Of a stretch of 64,000 nt of DNA, positions 29,271-38,043 are shown one piece after another; position 1 is the stretch's first letter; the number at the start of each line of letters is the position of its first letter. Both the position numbers and the translations under genes were made by a program. This DNA comes from JAQVEM01 sp964556165 (GTDB taxonomy: Bacteria; Actinomycetota; Humimicrobiia; Humimicrobiales; Humimicrobiaceae). The stretch lies in NCBI GenBank assembly GCA_964556165.1, contig CAZKVH010000005.1:13012-77011 (forward strand), read 5' to 3'. Under the pieces are notes generated by a model, which saw only the letters and a program-made list of their open reading frames with translations, ran no database searches and was not told the DNA's origin.

Positions 29271-29498
29271 TTAACCGACTGCGATGCATGTCAGAGTGCG
29301 CGAAACCCCATCAACTTTTTGAATCTTATCTACTATCATACTTGTAAGAGAAGAAGTATCAGGAGCTTCAACAAATGCAATTATGTCATACGGTCCAACT
29401 GTCATATAAGCACTCTTTACGCCTTCTACTTTCTTAACAGAATCCAGAGCATTTATTGCTTTTCCTGCATCAGCCGTAATAAGAATATATGCCTGCAT
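29271..29498 (-). CDS. Standalone Lrp/AsnC ligand-binding (RAM) domain protein
   Basis: 75 residues that match only the effector-binding alpha-beta sandwich of Lrp/AsnC regulators (MQAYILITADAGKA, VKSAYMTVGPYDIIAFVEA, VDGVSRTLTCIAV). No DNA-binding helix-turn-helix is present. Such single-domain proteins are common and may bind amino acids or pair with full-length regulators. The ribosome site GGAGG lies before the start. It converges with the lipoprotein gene, with 25 bp between the stops. Confidence 0.88.
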   Translation of the reverse strand: MQAYILITADAGKAINALDSVKKVEGVKSAYMTVGPYDIIAFVEAPDTSSLTSMIVDKIQKVDGVSRTLTCIAVG

Positions 29499-29595
29499 CT
29501 TTTCACCTCCAATCTTAACTTAAATAAAAAAGAATTTTATTCTGTTTTCCTAACCTACAATTCAATGCTAAAACAAACATCAGGGTTTATCAACT

Positions 29596-29865
29596 TCAGA
29601 TAAACCTTATTTCAAGCCTTTTGCCAAGACAATCCGCTATTTTCTTTAATTTAGATAAAGTCGGGTTATAACTTCCACTCTCAAGCCTTGAAATATTTGG
29701 CTGACTGTCGCCAATTAATTCAGCCAGTTCTTTTTGAGTTATTTTATTTTCTCTTCTTAAAAAAATAAGCTGGCTGATAATCTGGTATTCAGGCTCAAGA
29801 TTTTTTAATTCTTTTATAACCTCCGGGTCTTTATTTATTATTCTTTTAGCTTCTTTCCATTCCAT
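29596..29865 (-). CDS. HigA-type antitoxin, Xre-family HTH
   Basis: 89 residues with a C-terminal helix-turn-helix: ITQKELAELIGDSQPNISRLESG, followed by YNPTLSKLKKIADCLGKRLEI. It is placed 7 bp after the toxin gene, in the toxin-first order of HigBA systems. It should neutralise the toxin and repress the operon. Confidence 0.88.
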   Translation of the reverse strand: MEWKEAKRIINKDPEVIKELKNLEPEYQIISQLIFLRRENKITQKELAELIGDSQPNISRLESGSYNPTLSKLKKIADCLGKRLEIRFI

Positions 29866-29872
29866 AATTATT

Positions 29873-30235
29873 TTAACCCTTTATTCTATTTATATAATCA
29901 ATCATCCGATTTCTTGCTATTTCTAACTCATCCCGGGGAGTCTTACTTCTTTTTTTACAAAAAGCATCAATAAGAACAAATTTATTTTGATTGTATAAAA
30001 AATATATGACTCTTAAGAAGGACTTACCATATCTAATTCTTAACTCCCATAAATCTTTATACCTTTCTCCTTTAATTTTTCGCTTATAAGGATGGGGCAA
30101 ATATATTCCATGTAACTCCAGCAAATCTATTTCTTTTTCTATTTTAGCTCTTTGTTTTGGCAAAAGAGTCTGTATGTAATCTAAAACAGGGCATTCCCCA
30201 TTTGGTCTTTTATATAGCTCTATTTTCCAGTTCAT
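29873..30235 (-). CDS. HigB-like (RelE/ParE superfamily, Gp49) toxin
   Basis: A 120-residue protein of the phage-derived Gp49-like/HigB group, ribosome-dependent mRNA interferases. Typical segments are ECPVLDYIQTL, HPYKRKIKGERYKDLWELRIRYG-like text (DLWELRIRYGKSFLRVIYF) and VLIDAFCKKRSKTPRDELEIA near the C-terminus. It forms an operon with the Xre antitoxin downstream. It sits immediately after the Tad locus and is probably an acquired module. Confidence 0.88.
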   Translation of the reverse strand: MNWKIELYKRPNGECPVLDYIQTLLPKQRAKIEKEIDLLELHGIYLPHPYKRKIKGERYKDLWELRIRYGKSFLRVIYFLYNQNKFVLIDAFCKKRSKTPRDELEIARNRMIDYINRIKG

Positions 30236-30288
30236 TATATATCATTTATGATATACTTTCAATGTAATTTTAATCTATTTTATAATTG

Positions 30289-30741
30289 CTACTTAATTCT
30301 TCTCAGCCTGCCATTTGCGCTTGTGTGAATTGTTATATTATCTATTGAAATTATCTTTAAGAAAAAGCAGCTTATTTCTGCCTCGCAACTTACTTCTATA
30401 TATTTTGGGTTATCGATGCTTTCTATTACATCGTAATCTAAATAATTTATTTTACAGCCATCTGCATCTTTATAGTTTTTATAGAAATATTCATAAATTA
30501 TATCAGGATAATCATCTGCCAGTCTGTTAACACCAAGATTCTGGGCTGCTTCGATATCGATGCACTTTGAAGCTTCTTCTGCTGCAATCATGCAGGCTTT
30601 ATTTATTTCTTCTTTGTACAGGAAAGCTCTCCCTATATCAACAACAAATCCAGTTAACAAAATAAAGATGGGCATAAGTATAGCTACCGTAATCAGTATC
30701 GAGCCTTTACTAACTTTAAGGCTAAAATTCAAACTCTTCAT
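30289..30741 (-). CDS. TadG/TadE-like pseudopilin of the Tad locus
   Basis: 150 residues with an N-terminal prepilin-like segment: a basic start, then KGSILITVAILMPIFILLTGF (residues 12-32) and FVVDIGRAFLYKEEINKA. This is the TadG/TadE-like pattern, though the usual Glu at +5 is Thr. A short extracellular domain with two cysteines follows. It overlaps the end of the upstream Trp-repeat gene by about 20 bp. It is the last gene of the Tad operon. Confidence 0.75.
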   Translation of the reverse strand: MKSLNFSLKVSKGSILITVAILMPIFILLTGFVVDIGRAFLYKEEINKACMIAAEEASKCIDIEAAQNLGVNRLADDYPDIIYEYFYKNYKDADGCKINYLDYDVIESIDNPKYIEVSCEAEISCFFLKIISIDNITIHTSANGRLRRIK

Positions 30742-31957
30742 AACTTATCCCACCAAGCCATTTACTGGCATTCAAGTCACTGCCTTCCTGTTTTACATTA
30801 ATCGACCTGAAACCATTTACCGGATTGCTAAAATTTATGTGAGCGCTCTCACCATTTTGAGCAAAAAGGTAAATATGAAGCATGCTTTCCTTGCTACCAC
30901 TATATTCAAACTTTGTAAGAGTATCTATACCCCCCTCGGAAGCCGGGGCTACATCTCCATCAAATATTATTACCCTCTGAACACCATTATTATTAAATCT
31001 ATATATATCCTCATAAACATAAAGCCTTGCGATCTTTTTTTCTTCTTCACCTACAGATAAATTGCTATTATCTACTTTCCAGCTTATGTTTAGCTCCATA
31101 CCGCACTCGTCGCCATCATTATCTTTATGCCATCGTGTAAAAACATACTTGGGGTTCTTCTCAACTATAAGAACACCATGAAGAGGTGTTGTGTAGAATC
31201 CATCCTCAATCCATACCATCTCATATTCATAATAACTTGTATCAATCCATTCCTTTTCAGTATAATTTTCCCAGTACCCCTGAGTGACTGTATAAGAAGT
31301 ATCAACCCATTTTCTACCGGTAACTGTCTTCCAGTGACTGGTATCCACCCAGTAACTTACTTTAACTGTTTGCCAGTAGCCGCTTTTTATCCATGCTTTA
31401 TAAGATTCTTTTACTCTTGTCAGCTTTTCATAACATTTATATTTTATAGCATAAACCTGTCCACCATAAACTGGACGGTAATCTATAATCCACTTATTTG
31501 CATGATATTTATTGCCTTTGTAAATTATTGTATATATATTAGGCTGCTTCTTAGCAAAACCCGAATAAACTGACCAGCCATAACTATCTGTTCCTACATA
31601 AATTGTCAAATTTGTTGAAACCCATTTATCAACATCTCTGTATCTTGTTTCCCAGTGGCTCGCATCCACCCATACAGTCTTATTATAATATTCATAGTAA
31701 CCACTACTCACCCATACTCTATCGGTATAATTTTCCCAGTACCCCTGAGTAATCGTATAAGAAGTATCAACCCATCTTCTCTTCGGAGTTGTCTGCCAGT
31801 AACCATCTTCAACTTTATTCTTCTTTATCTCCCAGTGGCTAGTATCTACCCAGACTTTCTGACTTTCTGAATAAATATTAGAAGGTAACAATAAAGTTAC
31901 AGATATAAGTACAAATAAAAATAATATTAACAATCGATATATAATTTTATTAGACAT
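30722..31957 (-). CDS. Secreted protein with Trp-rich WVDTSxW/GYW repeats
   Basis: 411 residues. An N-terminal signal or anchor (about 6-28) is followed by about ten short units of the form WVDTSHW, GYWQT, WVDTSYTITQGYWENYT and WVSSGYYEYY, arranged as two similar halves around a non-repeat insert (about 140-195). The C-terminal 140 residues are non-repetitive, and acidic with DNDGDECGM. I do not recognise a known domain. Such Trp/Tyr ladders suggest a beta-rich adhesive or carbohydrate-binding stalk. Its place inside the Tad operon implies a pilus-associated or surface role. Confidence 0.7.
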   Translation of the reverse strand: MSNKIIYRLLILFLFVLISVTLLLPSNIYSESQKVWVDTSHWEIKKNKVEDGYWQTTPKRRWVDTSYTITQGYWENYTDRVWVSSGYYEYYNKTVWVDASHWETRYRDVDKWVSTNLTIYVGTDSYGWSVYSGFAKKQPNIYTIIYKGNKYHANKWIIDYRPVYGGQVYAIKYKCYEKLTRVKESYKAWIKSGYWQTVKVSYWVDTSHWKTVTGRKWVDTSYTVTQGYWENYTEKEWIDTSYYEYEMVWIEDGFYTTPLHGVLIVEKNPKYVFTRWHKDNDGDECGMELNISWKVDNSNLSVGEEEKKIARLYVYEDIYRFNNNGVQRVIIFDGDVAPASEGGIDTLTKFEYSGSKESMLHIYLFAQNGESAHINFSNPVNGFRSINVKQEGSDLNASKWLGGISYEEFEF

Positions 31958-31966
31958 TTACACTCC

Positions 31967-32584
31967 CTACTCAAGATAAAAAATAAGTTCTTTGCATATC
32001 TCACCATTGTGGCTGTCCTTACCCATAACATCCTGGACCCTCAAGTACTTTCCTAGCAAAAAATCGATATCTCCAGCACGATAGAAATTTTCATAATCAA
32101 AAATCAAAGAATCATAAACGGAATATCCTATATATGGATCGGACTCCAGGTCGTAGGTATCAATATCAAAAATAATCTGATAATCTTCAACATCTTCACA
32201 GAAAGAACTTCCATTCCTGGACTTTTTATCTACAAGAAAATAAATTTTGTTATCCTCTATTTTCTCTATAGTACCTTTGTACATATAATCGTATATAATT
32301 TCATGTTCAGCTGTATCGGCCCAGAATTCAATTTCATTTCCCTCTTCATCCTCTCCAATAATTTTTTCCATCTCAATAACTATTTCATTCCCTTCTTCAT
32401 CAAGAAAAGTTTCATATCTTAATTCCTCCGGACTATCTTCATCTGAAATAGACTTATTTTGCTCCACGCTTTTATTCATAGAATCTTTAATTTTTTCAAG
32501 CACATCAAACTTAATTACAAAGAATATGCAGACTGCTATAAATATAATAAGAGTTAAATTTATAATTTTCCTTTTGCTCTCCAT
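31967..32584 (-). CDS. Membrane-anchored hypothetical protein in Tad locus
   Basis: 205 residues: a basic start, one transmembrane helix (about 8-25), a short linker and an acidic extracellular domain. The domain contains a tandem LDEEGNEIVIEME / GEDEEGNEIEFW repeat. I recognise no family. It lies 9 bp before the Trp-repeat gene and about 110 bp after tadE on the same strand, so it probably belongs to the pilus operon. Confidence 0.65.
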   Translation of the reverse strand: MESKRKIINLTLIIFIAVCIFFVIKFDVLEKIKDSMNKSVEQNKSISDEDSPEELRYETFLDEEGNEIVIEMEKIIGEDEEGNEIEFWADTAEHEIIYDYMYKGTIEKIEDNKIYFLVDKKSRNGSSFCEDVEDYQIIFDIDTYDLESDPYIGYSVYDSLIFDYENFYRAGDIDFLLGKYLRVQDVMGKDSHNGEICKELIFYLE

Positions 32585-32692
32585 TCCAATCCTTCTTTAG
32601 AACTTAAAAAACACTATAATTAAAATTCCTATAAAAATATTTTCTATTAAATACAATCTTTCCCACTCCAAATAGATTTATAAATTTGCTAT

Positions 32693-33118
32693 TTACTCTT
32701 TTTCTTCTATCCTCATAAAACTACTTCCAGCTACTTCGGCAAAACCATCTCCAATCATAGAAAAAGGAGGAATCTTTGAAAAAAAAATAGGGACTTTATA
32801 AATTACATCAACCCCAACCGCATCGCCGGGGTTTGTACCAGAAATATATATCCTCAAACTGAGTCTTTCATTAAGGTTCCAACCCGGCATAGTAGATGAA
32901 GCATATTCCAATGCTGCATTTACAGCATCTGACTCCGGATCATTAGATAATGTCGCAGCCCTGGCAGCTTCATAAGATGCAGAATTCACAGCTATCTTCG
33001 CATTCAATAAAAACCCAAACTGGATTATTGCCGCAATCAATAAAATTAACACCGGTAATACAAGGGCAAGCTCAACAAAAACACTTCCTTTTTCTGAAAT
33101 GAATTTGAACTTAAACAT
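32693..33118 (-). CDS. tadE: TadE-family minor pseudopilin
   Basis: 141 residues with the class III prepilin pattern EKGSVFVELALVLPVLILL: Gly11 at the likely cleavage site and Glu at +5. NAKIAVNSASYEAARAA then follows, the typical TadE helix. The C-terminal part is beta-rich. TadE is processed by the TadV prepilin peptidase, which is not found in this window. Located between the Flp pilin and the hypothetical membrane protein. Confidence 0.88.
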   Translation of the reverse strand: MFKFKFISEKGSVFVELALVLPVLILLIAAIIQFGFLLNAKIAVNSASYEAARAATLSNDPESDAVNAALEYASSTMPGWNLNERLSLRIYISGTNPGDAVGVDVIYKVPIFFSKIPPFSMIGDGFAEVAGSSFMRIEEKE

Positions 33119-33194
33119 TATATTGTATCTCTTTGCTAAGAAACCAAACTTAAACTTTTTATTAAAAAATGATATAAAATTTCCTAGAATAGCC

Positions 33195-33365
33195 TTACAA
33201 ACTATTAACTATAGATTGAAAAACTGAATGTAACTTATCACCAAGCGCAGACACTACTGTAATAGAAACAATAACAACAAGAGCTAAGTAAAGAGCTATT
33301 TCTATTAACGTAGTTCCCTTTGAGTTAAAAAACATTTTTTTTAAAAGATTTTGGACCAATTTCAT
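33195..33365 (-). CDS. flp: Flp/Fap-type pilin (major pilin candidate), 56 residues
   Basis: A short frame translated directly from the minus strand: ATG at 33365, stop TAA at 33195. It begins MKLVQNLLKKMFFNSKG, then TTLIEIALYLALVVIVSI, and ends near DKLHSVFQSIVNSL. A basic leader, Gly at -1, Glu at +5 and one hydrophobic helix match Flp pilins. GGGAG lies about 6 bp before the start. It sits between tadC and tadE, and is the likely structural subunit of the pilus. Confidence 0.9.
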   Translation of the reverse strand: MKLVQNLLKKMFFNSKGTTLIEIALYLALVVIVSITVVSALGDKLHSVFQSIVNSL

Positions 33366-33449
33366 AATTACTCCCTTTCTAAATTTAATTTTCTTATATA
33401 TAAATAAAATGTTTTAGCAATAATTCATCTATCCCAAATAAAAGTTGCA

Positions 33450-34286
33450 CTAAAATAAAAACTCTAATTGAGGTATAACCGGTAATAGAAATAATAATAT
33501 TGTAGGGATAAACATAAAAACAAATACAATAATAACCAAGTTACTTTCCAGTCTTTCGGATTTCACTTTTAGCAGGTCTCTTTGACTATCTCTTATAACT
33601 CTCGACATGTCTTTTAAAACCTTACTGATTGGGTTACCAATTACTTCAGCCTGGATCAAGATTTTTATTACTGTCTTAAAGTCATTACAGAATGAAAGTT
33701 TTGAAGCAATATAATAGGCATCATTTTTATTATAGCCCTCAAATATTTTAACCTGTATTAGTCTGAAAAGTTTACTAATTTCACACTTATAATTTTCTGA
33801 AATATAACTTAAAGATTCATCCAGACTCAGACCAGCCTTTATTAAAGAAGACAAGATGTCTATTATGTCAGGGAGCTCATTCTGGATTTTTCTGCTTTTC
33901 GAATTAATATTGCCCTTGATAACTTCGGAAGGTATAAAATATGCAACTATCGCCGCAATAAATGAATACCATGTAAAATTCTTCTTTAAAAAGAACCCAG
34001 TTGCAATAATAAACACAAAAAAGCTTAGAGAAAAAACTATCTTCAGCAAAAACAATCCTTCTAAAGACTTTACTCTGAAAAAAAATACTTTTACTTCACC
34101 CTTTTCTTTGAATAATAACTTTAAATCTTCACTTAATTTATTCTTACTATACTTTCTGACCGTATTTTTGGTCCTAGATTCAATCAAGTTAATAACTAAA
34201 CGAGCATCCTTATGACTAAACTTTATAAGGAGCAAAAATATAAAAACTGAAATAAGAATAGCCATAGATATTATTGATAAATTCAT
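33450..34286 (-). CDS. tadC: Tad pilus inner-membrane platform protein TadC
   Basis: 278 residues of the type II secretion F-domain family: a first helix at 3-22, two helices around 80-125, a cytosolic F domain (LPDIIDILSSLIKAGLSLDESL) and a C-terminal helix. It starts within the last four bases of tadB, indicating coupling. Confidence 0.87.
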   Translation of the reverse strand: MNLSIISMAILISVFIFLLLIKFSHKDARLVINLIESRTKNTVRKYSKNKLSEDLKLLFKEKGEVKVFFFRVKSLEGLFLLKIVFSLSFFVFIIATGFFLKKNFTWYSFIAAIVAYFIPSEVIKGNINSKSRKIQNELPDIIDILSSLIKAGLSLDESLSYISENYKCEISKLFRLIQVKIFEGYNKNDAYYIASKLSFCNDFKTVIKILIQAEVIGNPISKVLKDMSRVIRDSQRDLLKVKSERLESNLVIIVFVFMFIPTILLFLLPVIPQLEFLF

Positions 34287-35089
34287 CTGTTAATTCTTGC
34301 CCCTCCATAATAATTAACAACTCTATTTATTATAAAAAACCCAACTACATTGCTTAAAACAACATATACAAGAACTAAAATTCCAACTCCTGTAAATAAA
34401 ACATGCATCACTTCTCTATTAATAAGAACAATGATTATTATTGAAATTATAGGTATCAAAGTTACTAAATAAGAAGTGTAGCGAGGTCCCGAGCTTAAAA
34501 TCTTAATATACCTTTCCATATTTTTCTTTTCTCTTATATAATCAACCTGATCTCTTAAAGATTCTATTAAATCCACCCCTTTGTCATTGGCAGCTATTAA
34601 GCCAACAAGAACTACTTCGATTAAATAACTACTGTTTCTTTTGACCATATTTTTTAAAGCCTCATTTAATAAAAGACCCCTGCTTGTATCGTTTAATACT
34701 AACTCAAACTCTCTTCTCAATGGATAATCTGTTTCATTTACAGCCTTCTGCATGCAATTTAGAATATTTGGATTTCCGTATAAATAACCTATTATATCTA
34801 ATAGAAATTGCTCTAACTGTTCCTCTTTTTTAAAGTTTTCTCTTCTTTTTCTTATATTAATGTAAATTAAAAATATGAATGTATTTATGATCAGCAGCAA
34901 TATAGATAGTAACCAGCCTAACTTAAAAAATAATCCCAAAAAAAAGATGAGAGAAGATAATATGAAAATTAAAATAAAGAATTCTTCCATACTCAGATTT
35001 AAATTACTTTTATCAACCCAGACTTTAACTTTATTTATAAAAATATGCGCTTTACTGTCTCTTTTTTCGAATGCTGCGCTGCTTGACAT
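34283..35089 (-). CDS. tadB: Tad pilus inner-membrane platform protein TadB
   Basis: 268 residues of the T2SF family, with two N-terminal helices (about 40-80), a cytosolic F domain (LEQFLLDIIGYLYGNPNILNCMQKAV) and two C-terminal helices. It lies downstream of cpaF in the canonical order tadA-tadB-tadC. Together with TadC it forms the platform driven by the CpaF ATPase. Confidence 0.87.
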   Translation of the reverse strand: MSSSAAFEKRDSKAHIFINKVKVWVDKSNLNLSMEEFFILIFILSSLIFFLGLFFKLGWLLSILLLIINTFIFLIYINIRKRRENFKKEEQLEQFLLDIIGYLYGNPNILNCMQKAVNETDYPLRREFELVLNDTSRGLLLNEALKNMVKRNSSYLIEVVLVGLIAANDKGVDLIESLRDQVDYIREKKNMERYIKILSSGPRYTSYLVTLIPIISIIIIVLINREVMHVLFTGVGILVLVYVVLSNVVGFFIINRVVNYYGGARINR

Positions 35090-35190
35090 CCTGAAGATTC
35101 TATCAATGATAATTTTCTTCCTATCAACAATGAAAATTACTACAGAACTAAGTATGTAAAATAATCCAAGTCCAATAGAAATTGAAATAA

Positions 35191-36393
35191 TTATAGATAC
35201 TCTAATTTGTAATCCCCTCTCTCATCAAGGCTATTGTTTACCAGCAAAATTTCTTTTAATTTTCTCTTGCATAAATTTGAATTCTTATCTTTTTCGTAGC
35301 TCAAAAATAATACTGCATCAATTGCCCTTGAAATCATTCTTCTTACAACATAATCATTTAAATTAGTCTTATACTCCATTGCTAAGGTCTCCAGCCTTAT
35401 GAAAGCATCAAAAGCAGAATCAGCATGAATTGTTGTAAAACTTCCCCTGTGGCCTGTATTTAATGCTTGAAGCATTTGATAGGCTGCCATTGAATCTCTT
35501 ACTTCACCAACTATGATTCTGTCAGCCTTCATTCTTAATGTTTCAAATATTAATTTATCCTGGTTAATCTCATTATCGTACTCCCTTGATTTTGATCTTG
35601 TGCTTAACATTCTTACAAAAGGATATCCCGAAAGTTTTATTTCAGGAACGTCCTGTATGATATTGATAAACTCATTTTTTGGAATTAATTTTGCCAGTGT
35701 GTTAAGCAAAGTAGTTTTCCCGGAGCCCATAGACCCTGCTATAAGAATATTCTTTTTCCCGTTCACCAGATCTTTTAAGACACTATAATACTTTTCATCA
35801 AACATATTTAATCTCAACAAATCTTCTAATCTAAAATCTATACAGTTAAAGACCCTTATTGAAATATATACTCTGTCAGAAATAGGTGGAATTATTATCG
35901 AACATCTGCTGCCTTCATAAAGTTCGGTACTTAGAAAAGGGACCCTCTGGTCTATCACCTTGCCTGTATTGCTTTTAATCCTATCTATTATCAAATACAC
36001 TTCATCAATATTGTTAAATACTTTTCCCAGGTATTTCTTAGTCCCATTCTTTATTATTATCATCTCTAAATCCTGTATAAAAACATCAGTCACCCCGGCA
36101 TCATTTAAGAATTTTTCCAGTATCCCCAACCCAAATATTTCTGATAATGCTCTATCAATCAGCTCATCCTTAATATCAAAATCAAAGGAAGGGTATTTCT
36201 TCTCAACCTCGTCCTTTAAAAGAATATATAATTTATCCCTGCAGTATTCTCTGTTTGAATAACTACAATCTAAAAAAGACTTATCATTCTTAACCATTTT
36301 CTTAACAGAATTTACTATCTCTTTTTCATCAAATATTTCTAATTTACTTTTCTCATAAAGACTATCCCTTAACAATACTTTCAAATCCTCCAA
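35191..36393 (-). CDS. cpaF: Tad pilus secretion ATPase CpaF/TadA
   Basis: 400 residues. Walker A is GSMGSGKTT, and an Asp box (IIQDVPEIKL), Walker B (RIIVGEVRD) and His box (HRGSFTTIHADSA) complete the VirB11/CpaF ATPase core. The N-terminal domain includes FLNDAGVTDVFIQ. It powers Flp pilus assembly. Its start overlaps the end of the second CpaE-like gene by 32 bp. Confidence 0.93.
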   Translation of the reverse strand: MEDLKVLLRDSLYEKSKLEIFDEKEIVNSVKKMVKNDKSFLDCSYSNREYCRDKLYILLKDEVEKKYPSFDFDIKDELIDRALSEIFGLGILEKFLNDAGVTDVFIQDLEMIIIKNGTKKYLGKVFNNIDEVYLIIDRIKSNTGKVIDQRVPFLSTELYEGSRCSIIIPPISDRVYISIRVFNCIDFRLEDLLRLNMFDEKYYSVLKDLVNGKKNILIAGSMGSGKTTLLNTLAKLIPKNEFINIIQDVPEIKLSGYPFVRMLSTRSKSREYDNEINQDKLIFETLRMKADRIIVGEVRDSMAAYQMLQALNTGHRGSFTTIHADSAFDAFIRLETLAMEYKTNLNDYVVRRMISRAIDAVLFLSYEKDKNSNLCKRKLKEILLVNNSLDERGDYKLEYL

Positions 36394-37204
36394 TCTCTAC
36401 CGAAAAAATTTTACTGATGTCTTTAAAAAAACACCCTTTAGAAACATTATTTCTATTGAAAATCAATTTGTATTTATTGAATTTCTTATCAAACTTCACA
36501 AATGCATAAACAGGTATTTCAATAATTTTGGCAAGATCCCGTATTTTAAGAAAATCCGTGAACTTCTTCTTGTTTAAGATAAGTTTTATTTTGCATTCCT
36601 GAACAGAGAACTTCCTTATCAAAATATCAAACAGACTCGAAACACGTGCAATACTTTCTAACGAACAATCGCTTATTATAAAAATTATATTTGAAAGTTT
36701 AATTACATCTAAAACCGGTTCATTTATAATTGTTTGAGTATCTACAATAATGCATTCATAATCTTTAGAAATGCAATCCATTAATTTATTAATAGAGCCT
36801 TTCTTTATATTCTCAGCAACAAGAGGGCTTGACACTCCTTTTAATACATCTAAATTTCTATGTATATTTTTAATAAATTCACCGTATTTTTCTGGAAACC
36901 TTATTGCCAGCTCCATAGATTTGCCTTTCTCAATATCAAATAAAATACCAAAATCACCAGGTGAACTGTCAAGTTCTAATAGTAATGTCCTTTTCCCCAT
37001 CTTTTGTGAAATAAACATTGCAGAAACCACAGCAAATGAGGTCTTACCAACACCTCCTTTATTGGAAATAACTGTGATTAACATATTTTTATCATAATTA
37101 TTAGTATTACTCTGTGTTTTACTGTTCTTGAGACCAGCAGAATCCAAACTTCTAATACCGCTTGAGTTTTCATAAGTAATAGTATTTTTAACCCCCAAAT
37201 TCAT
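36362..37204 (-). CDS. Second CpaE/TadZ-type MinD-like ATPase of the Tad locus
   Basis: 280 residues with deviant Walker A SNKGGVGKTS, ELDSSPGDFGILF (switch I) and IIVDTQTIINEPV (Walker B region). It lacks the receiver-like N-terminal domain seen in classic CpaE; about 40 unstructured residues precede the P-loop. CpaE/TadZ proteins place the pilus machine at the pole. This is one of two such ATPases here and directly precedes cpaF. Confidence 0.82.
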   Translation of the reverse strand: MNLGVKNTITYENSSGIRSLDSAGLKNSKTQSNTNNYDKNMLITVISNKGGVGKTSFAVVSAMFISQKMGKRTLLLELDSSPGDFGILFDIEKGKSMELAIRFPEKYGEFIKNIHRNLDVLKGVSSPLVAENIKKGSINKLMDCISKDYECIIVDTQTIINEPVLDVIKLSNIIFIISDCSLESIARVSSLFDILIRKFSVQECKIKLILNKKKFTDFLKIRDLAKIIEIPVYAFVKFDKKFNKYKLIFNRNNVSKGCFFKDISKIFSVEIGGFESIVKG

Positions 37205-37235
37205 AAAAACTCCTGGTAGTAATTTGAAACCGTTG

Positions 37236-38033
37236 TCAAATTTTTTCTATCACAATTTTATAATCATCATCTTTTGTCAACCTGGCAATAATAGGAGCTT
37301 CCTTAACACTGCATTTAAGATAGACATTGATAGTATCGTAATTATTGCTTAAAAGAACAGCTTTATTGCTGCTCGGAACATTTTTTTCTATACATATCAC
37401 TTCTAGATTTCTAACCATAACCTGGCTATTAATTAAAACTATGTTTTCAGATAAATTAAACATAGTTTTATCAATATAATCTCCGCCAGCAATGAAATAT
37501 CTACTTCCACTATTAGAACTACTTTTATAATAACTATCAGTTTGATCTAAATATTTATTTTCAGCATTTTCCTCTAGTTCGAGATAATCTGAATGTAGCA
37601 AGTCTTTTTCACTTACAGTCGATACTATAGATATATAACTACCCACCTCTACCTCCTCCAGCAAAGGTTCTTGATACTTTACATCGATAGCTATTACAAC
37701 ATATCCTTCTTTCATATCATCAAAAAAGCTTTTATTGTTCTTTTCATCAAACATATCATTAGAAATATAATCATCTTTTTTTCTCTCAATATTAATGGTT
37801 TTTCCAATTGCATCTTTTTTGTCTGTCATATAATTTTCAGGAAGTGAGCCTTTATAATATTCTTTAAATTCTAAATCTCCTTCAATTACTTTCTGACCCT
37901 CTTCAATATTTTTGGAAGCAACAACTATCGCTTTCTTATCAAGATAACTATTTAGTAATAAATAAAAAGCCAACCCTATAATAATCGAACCAATAATTGC
38001 TAATGCTAAATACTTTCTATAATAATTTCTCAT
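37236..38033 (-). CDS. cpaB: CpaB/RcpC-like SAF-domain protein
   Basis: One N-terminal helix (about 8-28) is followed by an SAF domain: KAIVVASKNIEEGQKVIEGDLEF and KDAIGKTINIERKKDDYI. A longer beta-rich part follows, with VVIAIDVKYQEP resembling the RcpC part. I choose the ATG at 38033 because GAGGGG lies 5-6 bp before it. An ATG at 38051 overlaps the cpaE stop and has no ribosome site. CpaB is the usual partner of the outer pilus channel; no secretin is seen here. Confidence 0.83.
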   Translation of the reverse strand: MRNYYRKYLALAIIGSIIIGLAFYLLLNSYLDKKAIVVASKNIEEGQKVIEGDLEFKEYYKGSLPENYMTDKKDAIGKTINIERKKDDYISNDMFDEKNNKSFFDDMKEGYVVIAIDVKYQEPLLEEVEVGSYISIVSTVSEKDLLHSDYLELEENAENKYLDQTDSYYKSSSNSGSRYFIAGGDYIDKTMFNLSENIVLINSQVMVRNLEVICIEKNVPSSNKAVLLSNNYDTINVYLKCSVKEAPIIARLTKDDDYKIVIEKI

Positions 38034-38043
38034 TACATTCCCC

